Below, in pieces: positions 48,661 to 62,050 of a stretch of 64,000 bases of DNA (positions within the stretch are counted from its first letter, which is position 1; each line of letters starts with the position of its first letter). The notes under the pieces are model-generated. The model worked only from the letters and a program-made list of their open reading frames with translations. It did not search any database and was not told the origin of the DNA. A program made the position numbers and the translations under genes. This DNA is from Anticarsia gemmatalis (Eukaryota > Arthropoda > Insecta > Lepidoptera > Erebidae): the NCBI RefSeq assembly GCF_050436995.1, contig NC_134764.1, forward strand, positions 4,464,001 through 4,528,000. The letters are read 5' to 3'.

Positions 48661-49199
48661 GAGATGCAATAATTGGGGGTTATCAAACATGTCCCTTGTC
48701 CTAATGGAAATTTGCCGGGCGGTCGCCTCGTAATCTGCTTACCGCGGTAATTGACAACATTTCATTTTTTTAAGTAACGCATATTATCATTTTATTATAA
48801 ACTAGATGTGAAATAAAGGGACCCATATTTTTTATTTTTGTGATATTTAGTTATTTTCATTCATGATTTTCACTTTGAAAATTGTTTCATTCTAAACAGA
48901 CGTAAGTGCCAAGTGACGTCACATATACGGCGGAATAGCATAATGCCTTTGCCTCACAAGTCATATCATTTAGAAAAAAAATATATAAATGTCAGTGACT
49001 TGTCAACATGGCGCGTCTATCGTATTATTGTTTGCTTACAAATACATTAATTGTTTTATAAGTTATTATTTTCCGTTCTCCGTTATTTATAAGTCATGAA
49101 AGTATCTGAAGGACTCCAAGTTGCTTATAGTGGGAACCTGCCCATAGTAATTTACTTAATGCTTTTGGAATATATGCACGAAAACATACTTACTTATGC

Positions 49200-49947
49200 A
49201 TTACTTTGTACATATTTTCTGAAGAATGTGAGAAGCGTAAAATAGACTCAGGACTAATCCTGAATTATTGTGGTAAACATCAGCCTACTTTAAATGACTA
49301 CAGCATATTTAATTTAATGCTCCTGTATATACACCAGCAGCAAGACTGTCAAGATGCTCAAAGTGAAAAGGTGATTGACAGTGTGGCTGAAGCAACAAAA
49401 GATCAAGCAGATTCAAAGCTGTGGCATTCCATGTGTCAGGGAAGAGTCACTGGTTCTAGGATCTATGAAGCAGTTCATTGTCAAACAGGAAATGGTGTTT
49501 TGGTGCATAGCATCTTAGGTGGCTATAAGGTGCCTGAATTTAAAGCCATATGACGAAGTAAAACATTATAAAAACAATTAATTAAAATATTAGAAAATGA
49601 TTTTGGAGTTATTCTAAGTTCAGGCCTAATTCTAATTTCCCCTGTTATTGGTGTTCCACCAGATGGGATTTCTGCGAAATTTGTTCTGGAGATAAAATGC
49701 CCAATAAGTGGAAAAACAATCAAGAATTATGTTAAAAATGGCAAACTCCAAGGATAATGTAAGGCCCAAATAATGGTTCAGATGCATGCTGAAAGATCTG
49801 TTTTGTATTGCTGATCCAACTTTTGAACAGACAAAATAATTACACAAATTGAGTAGGATGCAAATTACAATACAAAGATTTTAGAAGACGCTGAACCATT
49901 CTGGAAGCAATATATTGTTAAGACTATTTTAGAAAGTGTTAAATAAA
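49200..49947 (+). pseudogene. Decayed YqaJ-type nuclease (viral-recombinase fold) gene
   Basis: The open part (49206-49553) contains LWHSMCQGRVTGSRIYEA, the N-terminal signature of YqaJ-family nucleases as found in insect mobile-element proteins. The same frame continues past TGA (49551) and TAA (49569) into GVPPDGIS and LEIKCP, the PD-(D/E)xK catalytic segments. It then passes TAA (49755) into QIMVQMHA. A frameshift follows near 49798; the frame returns for FWKQYIVKTILESVK and a TAA at 49944 overlapping AATAAA (49942-49947). With three in-frame stops and at least one shift it cannot make the full domain. Its 5' part is missing or diverged. Probably a passenger or remnant of a DNA element. 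Confidence 0.8.
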
Positions 49948-50640
49948 ACAAATTGAAATTAGTTTACGTCTTTTTATTCATTTTTTATTATAGGTTTATG
50001 GAGATTTATTGACCCACAATCCACATGCTACTGTGACTTTTTCATCTGAATTAGTTTATTATATATAACAGTGTGGCTTGAGTATCTTAAACACGGACAC
50101 ACAACACCCACAGCATTACACTATTCTTGCTTGTTTGAGTTAGGCGCAGCAAAAAATTGTTTTCGATCGTCTCCAGAACTGTTTTCGTAAGATGGCACAA
50201 AACAATATTTGAGATCCTTCATAACCCTATACTGTTAACTAGGATTCATTTCGATAAATCTATAATGTTTAAAGTTCATAAATGATGCTAAATACTTCAG
50301 TAACCTATTTATTGTGGTATTTTCGTGTTTGTTTACTTTAAAACATTAATGACATTTCAAATGTCAATCTACATAACTTTTATTCAAATTGCAAAGGCAA
50401 AGGTAAGACGTTATTCTTCCGTATATGTGACGTCACAGCGTAATTTTTGGTTTTTATTTTATTTCTCCCGAAATATTGAGCCAAAAAATATAAAAAAATA
50501 TGTTTTGTATTCAGGATGAGAAAATGAAGAAATGGTATTTTTATTTTAGGTACTTTAAAATTTTGAAATGTTGTCAATTGCTGAGCCAAGCTATGAATAT
50601 ACTTCAAGCATAATTATAATTTAGACCACATTTTGTTGGA
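49948..50640. other. AT-rich DNA between the pseudogene and a MITE
   Basis: No recognisable coding remnant beyond the pseudogene's poly(A) signal. The overlapping ORFs at 50325-50607 lie on opposite strands and are AT-driven. Confidence 0.55.
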
Positions 50641-50771
50641 CTTGCCCGGTTTCTCTGGCACATTTAGCGGTACATTACATAGTTTATATATTGAAACTGC
50701 CATGTTTATTAAAGCTTAAAAGCTACTGAATAGATAAACTACCGCTAAATGTACCTCAGAAACCGGGCAAG
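50641..50771. mobile_element. 131-bp palindromic MITE, relative of 48551-48660
   Basis: Ends CTTGCCCGGTTTCT and its inverted partner ending GAAACCGGGCAAG. Inner CACATTTAGCGGTA pairs with TACCGCTAAATGTAC. The right arm AATAGATAAACTACCGCTAA is nearly identical to that of the element at 48551-48660, while the outermost bases differ. Confidence 0.8.
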
Positions 50772-51426
50772 AGAATGTTGACTCTGATATTTAAGTTAAA
50801 ATACACACATACGTCACTTTTCTACCTCAAATCAGATCGATTCTTATTTGAAAATGGTGAAACTAGCCATATTAACCCTTTCATATCAACGACTGATCTA
50901 TTACGTCAAATTGATTTTGATTGGTAAAGTGCGTAGAACATTTCTTGAACAAAATCTTCACTCGCTACGTCAAATCTGTATATAGTTTTCATTGTGTTTC
51001 GTCTAAAATTATACACTAAACATTTACAAAAGACGTCATCAATATTGGTCATGGTTTTGGAGTAAATACCTAGGTAGCTACTGTACCTAGTTTTATAAGT
51101 GAACGTACTATTAGCGGCTAAAAGTGGTTTGATATTTTAACTTTGGTCTATATCCATGATATTAGTTACAATGTATTGAAAATTATAAACCGAGCATAAT
51201 ACAATTAAAGTTCATCGACCGATTTATTTTCTTTATATTGTGAAACAATATTTTCACTGCATATTACAGGCGTGAAAATTACTAACCTAAATAACACTAA
51301 TCTAACTCTCAATCGCCTGAATGTCACCTTCATTAACCCTAAGCAACGAGGCAGGAAACGTCTATAACATTTAAAAATACAAAAATATTGATTAATCCAT
51401 ACTAATATTATAAATGCGAAAGTAAC

Positions 51427-51465
<39 letters not shown>

Positions 51466-51478
51466 GTCTGTCTGTCTG
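51427..51478 (+). repeat. (TCTG)13 microsatellite
   Basis: Thirteen tetranucleotide units with one interruption (TATC), at the usual internal place of this element family. Likely length-polymorphic. Confidence 0.95.
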
Positions 51479-51701
51479 CTACTCAATCACGTCTAAACTA
51501 CTGAACCAATTTGCATGAAATTTGGTATGGAGATATTTTGATACCCGAGAAAGGACATAGGCTACTTTTTACCCCGGGAAAATGACGCATTTCCCGGGAA
51601 AATTCAGAAAATTCAACGAAGTCGCGAAAAATCAATATTATAATGACATTGAATTAACAAAATTCCGTTGCCATGGCAACTGTTTTAATGGCGGATATGT
51701 C

Positions 51702-52083
51702 TAAGGCCTCATTTACGGAGACACGGGGCGTCGCGCGTCTTGTATGGCGTTCTCAGTTTACCGACTTAGTTTTAGGTTAGCGAGAGATGGGAGCGCACGT
51801 GTCGCAACTTACAGCATGAATGATGAAAAACTGGCAGAAGGTTCCGCCACAGGCATCGCTTCATCAAGAATCGCCGCAGCGTGCGCCGCCGCGATAAACG
51901 ATGATGATGATGTGACGAAGCCATCCGCGGGCTCGGCCGTAAAACACGCTCCATTTCAAGCAAACGCATGTAAAATCGCTTCACCGTAAACGCACTTATC
52001 CAACGCCCTACATTTGAATTTAGTGCGGACCGCGCAGCCTATCGCGACGCGCGACGCGCCGCGTCTCCGTAAATGAGGCCTTA
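51702..52083. mobile_element. 382-bp GC-rich MITE nested in the Helitron-like element
   Basis: Left end AAGGCCTCATTTACGGAGAC and right end GTCTCCGTAAATGAGGCCTT are perfect inverted repeats; the pairing continues with a few mismatches into GGCGTCGCGCGTC. A direct TA at both edges (51702-51703, 52082-52083) fits a TA target duplication. The interior is GC-rich, with a short ORF and no transposase domain. Confidence 0.85.
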
Positions 52084-52275
52084 GCGCGACTTCGTTATAC
52101 TAAGAGATATAAATAATTTTGAGAATATTTTTGGTGAAAAAAAAGCATATTTTATATCATCACGCTACGACCAATAGGAGCAGAGTAGGTAACAGTAAAA
52201 AGTGTTACAAAAACATGGAAAATTCTGACCCATTCTCTCTTATGTGACGCAAGCGAAGTTGCGCGGGTCAGCTAG

Positions 52276-55200
52276 TGATACATATGATTACTTCATCATT
52301 TTTAACTGATTGTGTGTTCACTTTAATAAAATTACGCTGAAGTACAGTGTTAGCAGAAGAAGGGGGGAAGGACAACAACCGTTTGCACTAAGCGTCTGCA
52401 ATAGACAAACTACGCTTGCACCTTGACATTAAACGATATGCGAAACAGTAAACTGTACGAACGATACAAACTTGTGTACATCCATCACCTGCCATACTTA
52501 ATGTATGTTGGCATAGCAACCGGCTTTAACGGCAATCTCCGAGGTATAGGGGATCTTAATATGCGGACAGCTTGTCTAACCGCATCGGTTGATCCGTTTA
52601 CGCAGAGACAATCTTGCTGCAGGCCCTTCAACCTAATAGAGCTGATGCGATGACTCATTTGATGTAAGTAGGGGTTTTCAGCAGTAGAGAATAATCTAGT
52701 CTAATTTATTTTGAAACAATCGTTATTTAGTTTTGATTGGAATTATCTTTTGTGGACAGTAAATACAGCATTCAAATAAAATCTCCATTCGTTTTAAGAC
52801 GTAGAAATGTTTTTTAATATTCACTAAAAATCACTATGCCAATTAAACAACTAGAATTTTCTTTAACAATGTTATTCACAGCTTGAGGCCACTTCTTAGA
52901 AAATGTGTTTTTTTCACTTTCAATGCTTCGAAATCTTCACCAATTGTTTCAAACACAACCACACGTCACAACCACTGTGTAGTTCATCACATGCCGTCAA
53001 TTTAGGTATAAACTAGACATAACTTGTTATTCATTTTCATAGAAAACACCAGTATGGCAACTGCAAGCATTGTTATGTAAATCGTGCGAGACAATAAAAT
53101 GTTTTACTTACGTAAAAATGTGTTAAAGCGTATCAAGTAATGAATATTGTTCGTAGAAGTCTATGCTATTGTTGGTACAGGCTGTATACACTACTATACA
53201 GTGTATACTCGGTACGGGTAATTTGATGAGCGCGTGTTAATCAGATGTACCGATCGGTGGAGAAGGTTATATTGTGACAGCTGTGAAAATTTCGAAATAG
53301 AACGTTTTGAGGTTAGTCTATATTTTGTTTCGTATCGTAGTAAATTTCATTTTATTCAAATATTTTTTTACTGTCTTATAGCTCCTGGTCTCTATCATCG
53401 CTTAGACCTGCATCTTTTTAACGTATGCCTGTTTTATTCAGCTTGAATTTTATATTTTAGGTACTTCCCCTGTGAGGTTAATTATGTTGAGGGTCTCAAT
53501 TAAATATAGTCTTGAATTAAAATAGTTTTAATTCCCGTTAAAGTAGCAACTTCATATTATGTCAAGGTAGACGACTACACGACTATTTCCTAGGCTACAT
53601 TCATTTGCACTTCATGGCGAGAATTCTAAATCAAAACATACGTTTGTATGGAACAATTTTGCGGATCTGAAATGTAAAACAATGGCCCGATTTCACTTGA
53701 TAAACGTATGTGAAACGATCTGTAAACAACTGTGAGAAGTGATATGAGTAGCGAGATGAATTGCTGTATTCAGTTACAGTATCGTGGATGCGTTTTAGTC
53801 AGGATGAGCTATGGTTTTATTCAACAGAGATACGACATTTAGGACGACAAACAAAGTTAGTTTGTTGTTTTAAATTTGTGCTGTCGCACTTTTATGCGTA
53901 GTGTACAGAAATACTTTTAGACGGTATTCGTTTATTGACAGATCCTCTATGAGCAAACGATATGTTTTCTTAAATGTAATCTCTTTTTTGACTTCTAATT
54001 AAATATACAGGTCGTCGCACGATCACAGGAAATATTTTCCACCGAGCGACGAAATCGCACTACATGTTTACCTCCTATAGTTATTCAATAAGGACGACAA
54101 CGACTCTTGAAGTTTTCCGCCGGGACAAAAAGGGACGAATAATGAGAATTTATTCAAAATAGACAATCTTATACCTGATCGTTCAGTCAGACATGGCCAT
54201 AAACGTAAAAGACAGTTTCTATTTGATTTAATTTGCATTAAATTAATCAGTATTCACGACGATAACTAATTTATAGTTGCTTGTAGAAAATAAACATCTG
54301 ATACCAAATAGGATGACAGCAATGACAGTTTCCTGGAGAAATGCTAATTAAGCTCTCTTCTACCGTTAGAGTAAAAAGTGAAAAACGAATTGTAGCTTTA
54401 TAAAATGGAACAAGTGGTACTTCGCCCGTTACGTGGAAGAGAATAAAAGTTCCCTTTTCAATCCGCCATTGTTATTTTATCTGCAATGAAACAGGACTCT
54501 TGAAAAATATTTATCTAATACACTGTAAACATTGTTTATTTATTATCATTGTGGTTTATTGTTTCCAGAATCTAACAAGGCAGAAATGATGATAGATAGT
54601 TATGTTCTTACCCCATTTATTCTGAAAAAAGTCATTTATCATATAGATCTGAAATGGGTTGGTAAAAAACATTGTAAACGCCTAAACGCACAATAAAATT
54701 AAAAGTGTCGCTGTCTTATAAAACGCTCAAGTCGTTTAGATTACAGTTATATATCGATCTTAAGTTTAAAAAAAAAACAGTAATGTAAATATCTCCATGG
54801 AATATTGGGTGTTTAACCACTTGAACATTAAAGTACCCTTTAGTTAGAAACTAAGTAACAAACATCCGCGTAAAACCGTTTAGCATGCCTGTGGTCGCCG
54901 TGGTCGATTAAAATCTCACGCAGAGAAACATTCTCTAAGGTATAGTACCAAGTTACCAAGTTCAAAGACGGTTAGTACGTTCAGCTCGCTATTAAAATGC
55001 GTTAGCGGTTAGACCGGTCCAGCGCAGACTGTGCTATTTTCTACTGGCGTCAAGTGATCGTGGATCATTATAGTTTGCTCTTTAGTACTTAGAAATATTT
55101 GTACAACAGACAAAGGCTTAGTTATAAGTACATACAAAAAATGGCGCCTTTTTTCCCCATGAGAGCCTGGACTCGGGAGAAACTTAAAAGCTGAGAAAGA

Positions 55201-58200
55201 GCTCATGTTTTGTTTAAAAAACTTCGTAATAACGTTATTATAACTAACAAGCACATTTCCCTAATCACAATTAAACTTAAACTTAACATTAATTGATCCT
55301 TTAGTAAAACTGTACAGAGAGAGGTAACAATATATTTTTTCCAACTGCAAATGTATAGTTGCCAACGAGATATTTTTCAATACAAAGCCAAAAATTTGTC
55401 AATTTTGTCGTTCGCAGAAAAAATAAACATATATGGAAATAAATATAGATATTATATTAATAAAACATTGATTTATTAAACGATACAGTGGTAGAGTCAC
55501 AGCTAGTTCACGTTGAGCATACGCTCGAGCGCTCGAGACTTGTTATTAAATATCACGTGTGACCGCGCGCACGCGCATCGCGATCTAATACGCGTTCATT
55601 AAAGTTTTAATGATAGCTGCGGCACGAGAGCTCTACTTGCTTTATTATATTGCTACGGTTGTTTACATAGAAGGAATGAGACATTACTTGTCCAAGCAGC
55701 CCGTAGGGTTTCTATTATTCTGTAAGTTTTAACTTAAAAAGTATCTAATGGTATTTTTAGTGGCCAGTTAGATTATACTACTACAAAAGAATATTAAGTG
55801 TCATTAAAATATTGTCTCTGGCTAGGTAATAGCTTTGGTGATACGTTTATATTAGATTTTTTTTGGCAGACTTACATAGATTTGTAGCTAATAATATTGA
55901 TTTTTAGGAGACGTAGGTTAATTATTTTTAATTAATAAGTACAGAGCTTTACCAAACAAAGTAGTATGAAACATCTATCTAGGGTGATGTTACAATTTAA
56001 TCCGTAAACGTAAAATTATTCAAATAATGATTCGGGGAAATCCTACAAAACAGACGATAGTCTAAATCCCAAGTTACGTGGAAACTATTGAGTAGCGTTG
56101 AGACAAGCAGGATATTTTTTATTCGTAATGAATGAAAGTAGTAGATAGGATACACTATAATAGTACTTACTATATCTTTAGTTGTTATTGTACTGTATAA
56201 TACTACTCCTTACTATACATCCGTTATATAATAGAAAATATACTACGTTATCAATCGATACTAGAATTATTTCCCAATCGAGAACAAAGTAACCACGATG
56301 GGAATATCCCGATTACAATTGAGATTACTACTTATTTTAATATAACAATCACACTATTGTGATGTTTTATAACTTATTGTTATATTATTGTACTAGCTTT
56401 ATAAATGTAGTACGTTCATTGATGACTGAACAATTACGTGAACGTGAAATACTTGTACCGGTTTATAGGATTAATAGGAAACGAATGCAATAAAACGTTG
56501 CATAGAATATGTAACCGCAAAACCGCTATAGGATATAAAAATAATAGTTATCGTTTAAAAAATATCATAAATATTTTCTGTAATACTATGTTCGCAGAAA
56601 AATCATATGAGTATAGCTTAGTTTGTACATCGTAACCAATAGATGGCGTTAGGCTTGCAGGTTTTCATAGAAAATGGTTATAGTACGGCCGCTGAGTAAT
56701 TACCGATTTGACAGATTATTCTTTAAATTAATCGATATAACCTTGCACGAGCGTCACATTTGCGGAATGATTTAGAATACCTCATTAATATAAAACTTTA
56801 TGTCAAAATATCAGAATTAAGTAATTTTCCAATAAACACTATTTCAAAACTTAAAATAGTTTGTAAATAATATGAAAACATTTATTTTTTGTTCTTTGGT
56901 GCGCTTGTATAAAGTTACATCGTGCGGATTCGTGCGTCTTGTTTTCATAGTGATGTGCTTAATAGTATTCGGTCCGAATTCATTGGAATAGGTATGATTT
57001 TTATTTCAAGGAATATTGATGGAATATAGGAATAAGGAATATGGATATTTATTTTATTTTACAAGGATACTCCACCTAATGAAGAACTTGTGTCTTTAAC
57101 TATTATTGGTTTTGTTTTTATTTAATTACACTCTATACTAGAATATTTAAAAACAAACTGATCCAAAATGATATTAGGGTTACTGGTTCAGTCACTTCAC
57201 TAGTATTGTCAATTTGTCATGTGTCAAATCGGTAATAATTCAGCGGCCCTACTTATAAACAAAGTAACCTTTGTGAATGACGTAGTCTTTTCAAAGTTTT
57301 TCTTACGTTTCAGATTATTGTAAGCAATCTGACGTAATTTAACAATAACTGCATAAGGACCGAAGATGGAATTAAGAATTTAAAAAAATAATTCTTCTTT
57401 TTCTTTTCTTAAAGTAAGGAAACCGACACTTTCTTAAAAAGGATCCTTCTTAACCGGTCTTTAATAACGCTTAGCAACTCCATAAGCAATAATGGCAATC
57501 GTTTAGAGGTCACCCGCTATTTCCGAGACTTTTGATATCATAATAACCCGTTAGATAATAAAATTAACACATACCTAAATACTAATAAAAATAAATGAAA
57601 ACGTGTTCGACTGATGAATTCTGTGAAATTTCATGTTTAGCAGACGTATCACGTGTATGCAGTCTTTAACCCCCTTCCAAAACTTGATATTTGTCTATAA
57701 GTCTGTGTTTATATAAAAAAAAAATAACGATCCGATTTCTATTGACTCAATGAAGCTTCATTTCTTGAAATTGATAAATATTCATGTGATTCTTTTTTCA
57801 ACATAAAAAAGGATATTTTTTAGCATGCAGTGTAAAAGCTTTTGGTTATCACTTTCAAAAAAGGGCCCTTCATTTGCAACAGGCACCAAAATTATTAACG
57901 ACAAACATTTTTTTTTATTCATCATGGCACTTATAAAATTGGAAAAGAAATCATAAATTAGCATCAGAATTTTTGTTACGGCGTTTTTATTTTCATCCAC
58001 ATTTATGCCGAGAATATCCTAAAGTGTTTTGGGCTTTGAGGCCAAAGGTTGGGTTGCAGGCGACCCAAAGGCGGATTACTACAAGTATTTTACATAAGAC
58101 GATGTTTGCGGTTCCACTGGACGGGATTCCTGTAGTTTCTGAGTTATGTTACGTTATTTTTGATCTGTAAGCCGGTAACCGATCTCTGAGATGTTTCTTT

Positions 58201-59367
58201 TGAAGTTGTTGCAATATAGAAGAGAACAAAACTCTACCAACATTTGTACAAGTTTGTAGATTATCTTTGAAAGTATAGGGTAACTTTTAAATAATGTAGG
58301 TATTACATGTAGTAAAGTACTCATAATAATATCATCTAGCTACTTCACTTGGCTAAATTTTAAAATTTTATTATCACTGCCGTATTTTGGACCCGCTAAA
58401 TTATGCAAATTTTAAAATAAGTTCTAATCAGAAGTTGTTTACAAATAAAGCTTCGACGTGTTTAGAAACGACACGACAATCGACTTTAAAGTCGTAATTT
58501 TTTCAAATGAATTCATAAACAATGCAAATTCTAATGCAAACATAAACATAGATCAAATCTAGAATTGTCACATTTTTCGTCATTCACGTGCGAAGCTCGA
58601 TGTTTACTTATGAATGACACGATATGAATAATGCTACATACAATAACAAGTCAATACTGTTATGAGTCTGTCATCGTGTTTGTGTCTGTTGAAGAACGAA
58701 CTATTTAAGTAATGATCAGTAAAGCTAAATCAGAACGGATAACTTTATCCATTAATATTCTTTAATGACTTAAGAAATAGAGGAAGGCATATTATATATT
58801 TTTTTTATATTTCTTATTGCTCAAGGAATAACCTGATATCATGGATGACCTATCAACTAACTATATTCTACAGCGACAAAAAATGCACATGACTTTTCTT
58901 GTTCGTATAATTATTTGAAGAATAGCGCATTACTTTTTAAGTACATTATGTTCTGTATGTCAGTATGTGTGCTTTTCAAATTCAAATAGCAATGACATAA
59001 ATAAAATTTATGGTTAATGAAGTAAAAATAGTCTGCAGTACAGATCACGTAACATCGCATATTAATGAGTTACGTTTATAATATTTGTTGATTTATGCAA
59101 ATCGATTGAGTTTATTTGCTTGGTCAATGACGGATGTATTAGAAAAGGGATGTTACGCAATAGAATATGCAGTTAGATGTCGAGCGTGGTGGTTAGAAAG
59201 TGGCTCACGGTCGCTTTCCACGTCCCTGTCTACTATCATGTTTACCATCAAGTACTTATAGCACAGGTAAACAGACTTTTATAGAATACCGACCCCTTTG
59301 TATGAAAAAATACTCACTTAAGTTAGGTATACGTAATAGACAATTTTAGACTTTTGTTTTGATATAT
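52276..59367. other. Long AT-rich region without assigned genes
   Basis: Contains only small structures: a 9-bp palindrome near 53190-53214 (GTATACACT arms), a CpG-rich patch at 55500-55630, and scattered short ORFs with no domain (52423-52653, 55009-55254, 57973-58170). It may be intron of the gene starting its coding at 62112. Confidence 0.6.
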
Positions 59368-59614
59368 CTATACTTATATTATAAAGCTGAAGAGTTTGTT
59401 TGTTTGTTTGATCGCGCTAATCTCAGGAACTACTGGTCGGATTTGAAAAATTCTTTCACTGTTAGATAGCCCATTTATTGAGGAAGGCTATGGGCTATAT
59501 ATCATCACGCTACGACCAATAGGAGCAGAACACCAGTAAAAAATGTTACAAAAACGGGGAAAATTTTGACCCATTCTCTTATGTGACACAAGCGAAGTTG
59601 CGCGGGTCAGCTAT
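59368..59614 (+). mobile_element. Helitron-like short element copy
   Basis: TATTATAAAGCTGAAGAG, a (TTTG)n run, ATCATCACGCTACGACCAAT and GAAGTTGCGCGGGTCAGCTA. About 245 bp and lacking the (TCTG)n part, so it is a different subfamily from 51398. Confidence 0.75.
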
Positions 59615-60001
59615 AAAAAACTAAAGTGTTTAATGATTATGTAGTGGAGGCATGAAATATTTCTATTCTGAAATAAATATTAAATTTTCTTAGTAAAGGG
59701 ATTAGATCAGGTTAGGAATTAGGAATCTATGATCTATAAGATCGCGACAAAGTAATTGGAAAACAACAGCAACAGGTTAGAACTTTCCTCATTAGGTTTT
59801 GAAAACAAACCTTGAACCTCTCGTGGTATTTTTATTCCAATAAAAGACTTATTTGGTTTGAGGTATCAAAGTATTATTGCGTGGGTTTTTCAGATGAACG
59901 CGGTGGATAGTACTATAATTGGAATCTACTAATTATTTTGTGATTTCGTGTGAAATACGATACAAAGGTTACCAAGTGGGCGGCCCGTGTTTATCTATAC
60001 T

Positions 60002-60244
60002 TCTATACTAATATTATAAAGCTGAAGAGTTTGTTTGTTTGTTTGAACGCGCTAAGCTCAAGAACTACTGGTCCGATATGAAAAATTATTTCAATGTTAG
60101 ATAGTCCGTCTATCGAGGAAGGCTATATAACATCACGCTACGGCCATTATGAGCGGAGTAGCAACGAAAAATGTTACAAAAACGGGGAAAATTATGACCC
60201 ATTCTCTCTTCGGTGACGCAAGCGAAGTTGCGGGGGTCAGCTAG
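60002..60244 (+). mobile_element. Helitron-like short element copy
   Basis: Same subfamily and orientation as 59368-59614, from ACTAATATTATAAAGCTGAA to GTTGCGGGGGTCAGCTAG. Diverged at several positions, so not a very recent duplicate. Confidence 0.75.
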
Positions 60245-62050
60245 TTGAAGAAATATATTGGATATTATTATTGACGAAATTATCGATATATGAAGAGCGC
60301 TTGGTCTAGAAAATAACATAAAATAAAAAGTGTACCTAAGTAACCAGAAAACTGTTTTAATTACATTGTCGTAGCAATTGTGAATAATGTTACCATATGT
60401 CTCGCATTGGGCGCGATCATCCTGCTTTTACGCTTTCTATCCCACTGTTCCTAAGATTCACATGAATACCACGTTTAAGATGACTATGTCTGCTTTCCCT
60501 TATAAATCTATTGGATTTTTTAGTACTAGTCAATGTCTGCTTTAGGTAAGTCCAAGCGAAGTTTTCCGAAAGTAACTTATAATTTGGTCTTTTATGTTAA
60601 TATGTTGACTGCGGAATATTAGGCCAGTATCGCACTTAAGGTGTTAAAGAGTAATTTTAAAAATTACTGTATTACTAAAGCACACTGTAAGCCATTGTCA
60701 AAGTTCCTTACAGATATTATTACCTCAGACTACAAACTTTACACGTATCAGATCATACTATCGCATTTTGAAAAATAAACAACAGTATAAAGTTTACAAT
60801 GGGAAAAATTATGATGATAAAATAGACAGTTTCTAGTTATTCATTAACTACATTGAGTATCAACTAACAATTTGTTTCTGGTCACTACAGATGGATATGT
60901 GATGGAAAAGAGAGTTTAATCACAAATTGTGTGTGTTTCTTGAATATTATGTCTACAACACAATAAGAAATAAAATTATAGTACTATTATAAGTATGGCA
61001 AGCTAAAATTCTATGTCCTAATACCACAGTTTCTTAGTTAGCCAAAATATATTAACAATCTTGTTATATAATAATGTACCTACAGTGGTAAACATTGCCT
61101 TGCGGTAAAGTTATGATATGCTGCTATTAAAATAATCAAGGAACATCACTAAGTGCAGTAGAATGACGTTTTGTTATAAACTTAACTTTCAGTAGAATTA
61201 AAAAGTTGTTTATTGCAATAAAAAAGTTTAATATAAATCATAGGAAATTTTATAGCCTTTAAATTGTAAAATTGTAAATATAGGTGTAAGGATCAACTTG
61301 GTGACCTTAGAGCATAAGGTCACAAAGCTAGTCATATATTGTATAACTGAAGAGAGCTCACACAATATTTATTAGTAAGAAGTTAGTTAATCTATGTGAC
61401 TGAAACGAATAAGTGATCATTGCCTTTAACCGTAATAAACTTGTATAAACCGTCATCAACATCACGATATATCTTCGTATAAACTATAGAAAACATCCTC
61501 AATAAATAATTAGGAACATCAACTTACCGGTAAAATCCGTGTGATAGTTATATCGTATTATGTTAATTACTTCTACGAAGCGATAGATGTTCTAGGAAAC
61601 TTATGAATACACTAATTAACATCAGCTAGCAAGCAGTTCAATAAATAAAACGTGTTTTTTAATAACAAAACAAGTTCCGAAAAATCAAAACAAACATTAT
61701 TTTCTTTCTGTCAACCTGTTCTGTCAAATTCAAATGACGTCTTGGTTTATGTGCGTTTACAAGTACAGCTTCAGATCACTTTTACGATTGATTCTTTCAC
61801 TAGTTAATATAGTGTCAAAAATTATAACTATCATATTGTTCATGAAAACTATGTTGTTGTTCGAAGTTTATTTATATTTGGTTAATCGATATCGTATACA
61901 ATTAAAAAGATTGTTTCATATCATTGTTTAAAAAGTCTTTCAACTTTTATATTACCATGTCATATGTGGTCGTTTTATGAATTTAGAAATATTTTATACC
62001 ATACCATCGCTAACTAGGTGCTCAAATTAATGATTTTTTTCTTGTTTCAG
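60245..62050. other. AT-rich DNA upstream of the candidate exon
   Basis: No gene recognised. A 9-bp inverted repeat at 61301-61323 pairs AAGGTCA-type half-sites. The last bases (about 62012-62050) are a good branch point (GCTAAC) and polypyrimidine tract leading to CAG. Confidence 0.65.

Larger units (their letters stand above)
51398..52275 (+). mobile_element. Helitron-like short element with microsatellite, interrupted
   Basis: Starts CATACTAATATTATAAATGC and ends GCGCGGGTCAGCTAGT. Contains a (TCTG)n microsatellite, a segment ACATAGGCTACTTTTTACCC and the TCACGCTACGACCAATAGGA and GTTGCGCGGGTCAGCTAG blocks shared with 59368, 60002 and 36896. The CTAG/T end is Helitron-compatible, but no 5' TC or clear 3' hairpin was verified. 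Without the nested 382-bp element it would be about 500 bp. Confidence 0.7.

Noticed and set aside
51744..51989. 81-codon ORF in GC-rich DNA
   Set aside because: Lies wholly inside the 382-bp MITE and on both strands reads as low-complexity Ala/Arg/His; not a gene.
57973..58170. ORF with basic and hydrophobic segments
   Set aside because: Considered as a retrotransposon remnant, but no reverse-transcriptase or integrase motif is visible.
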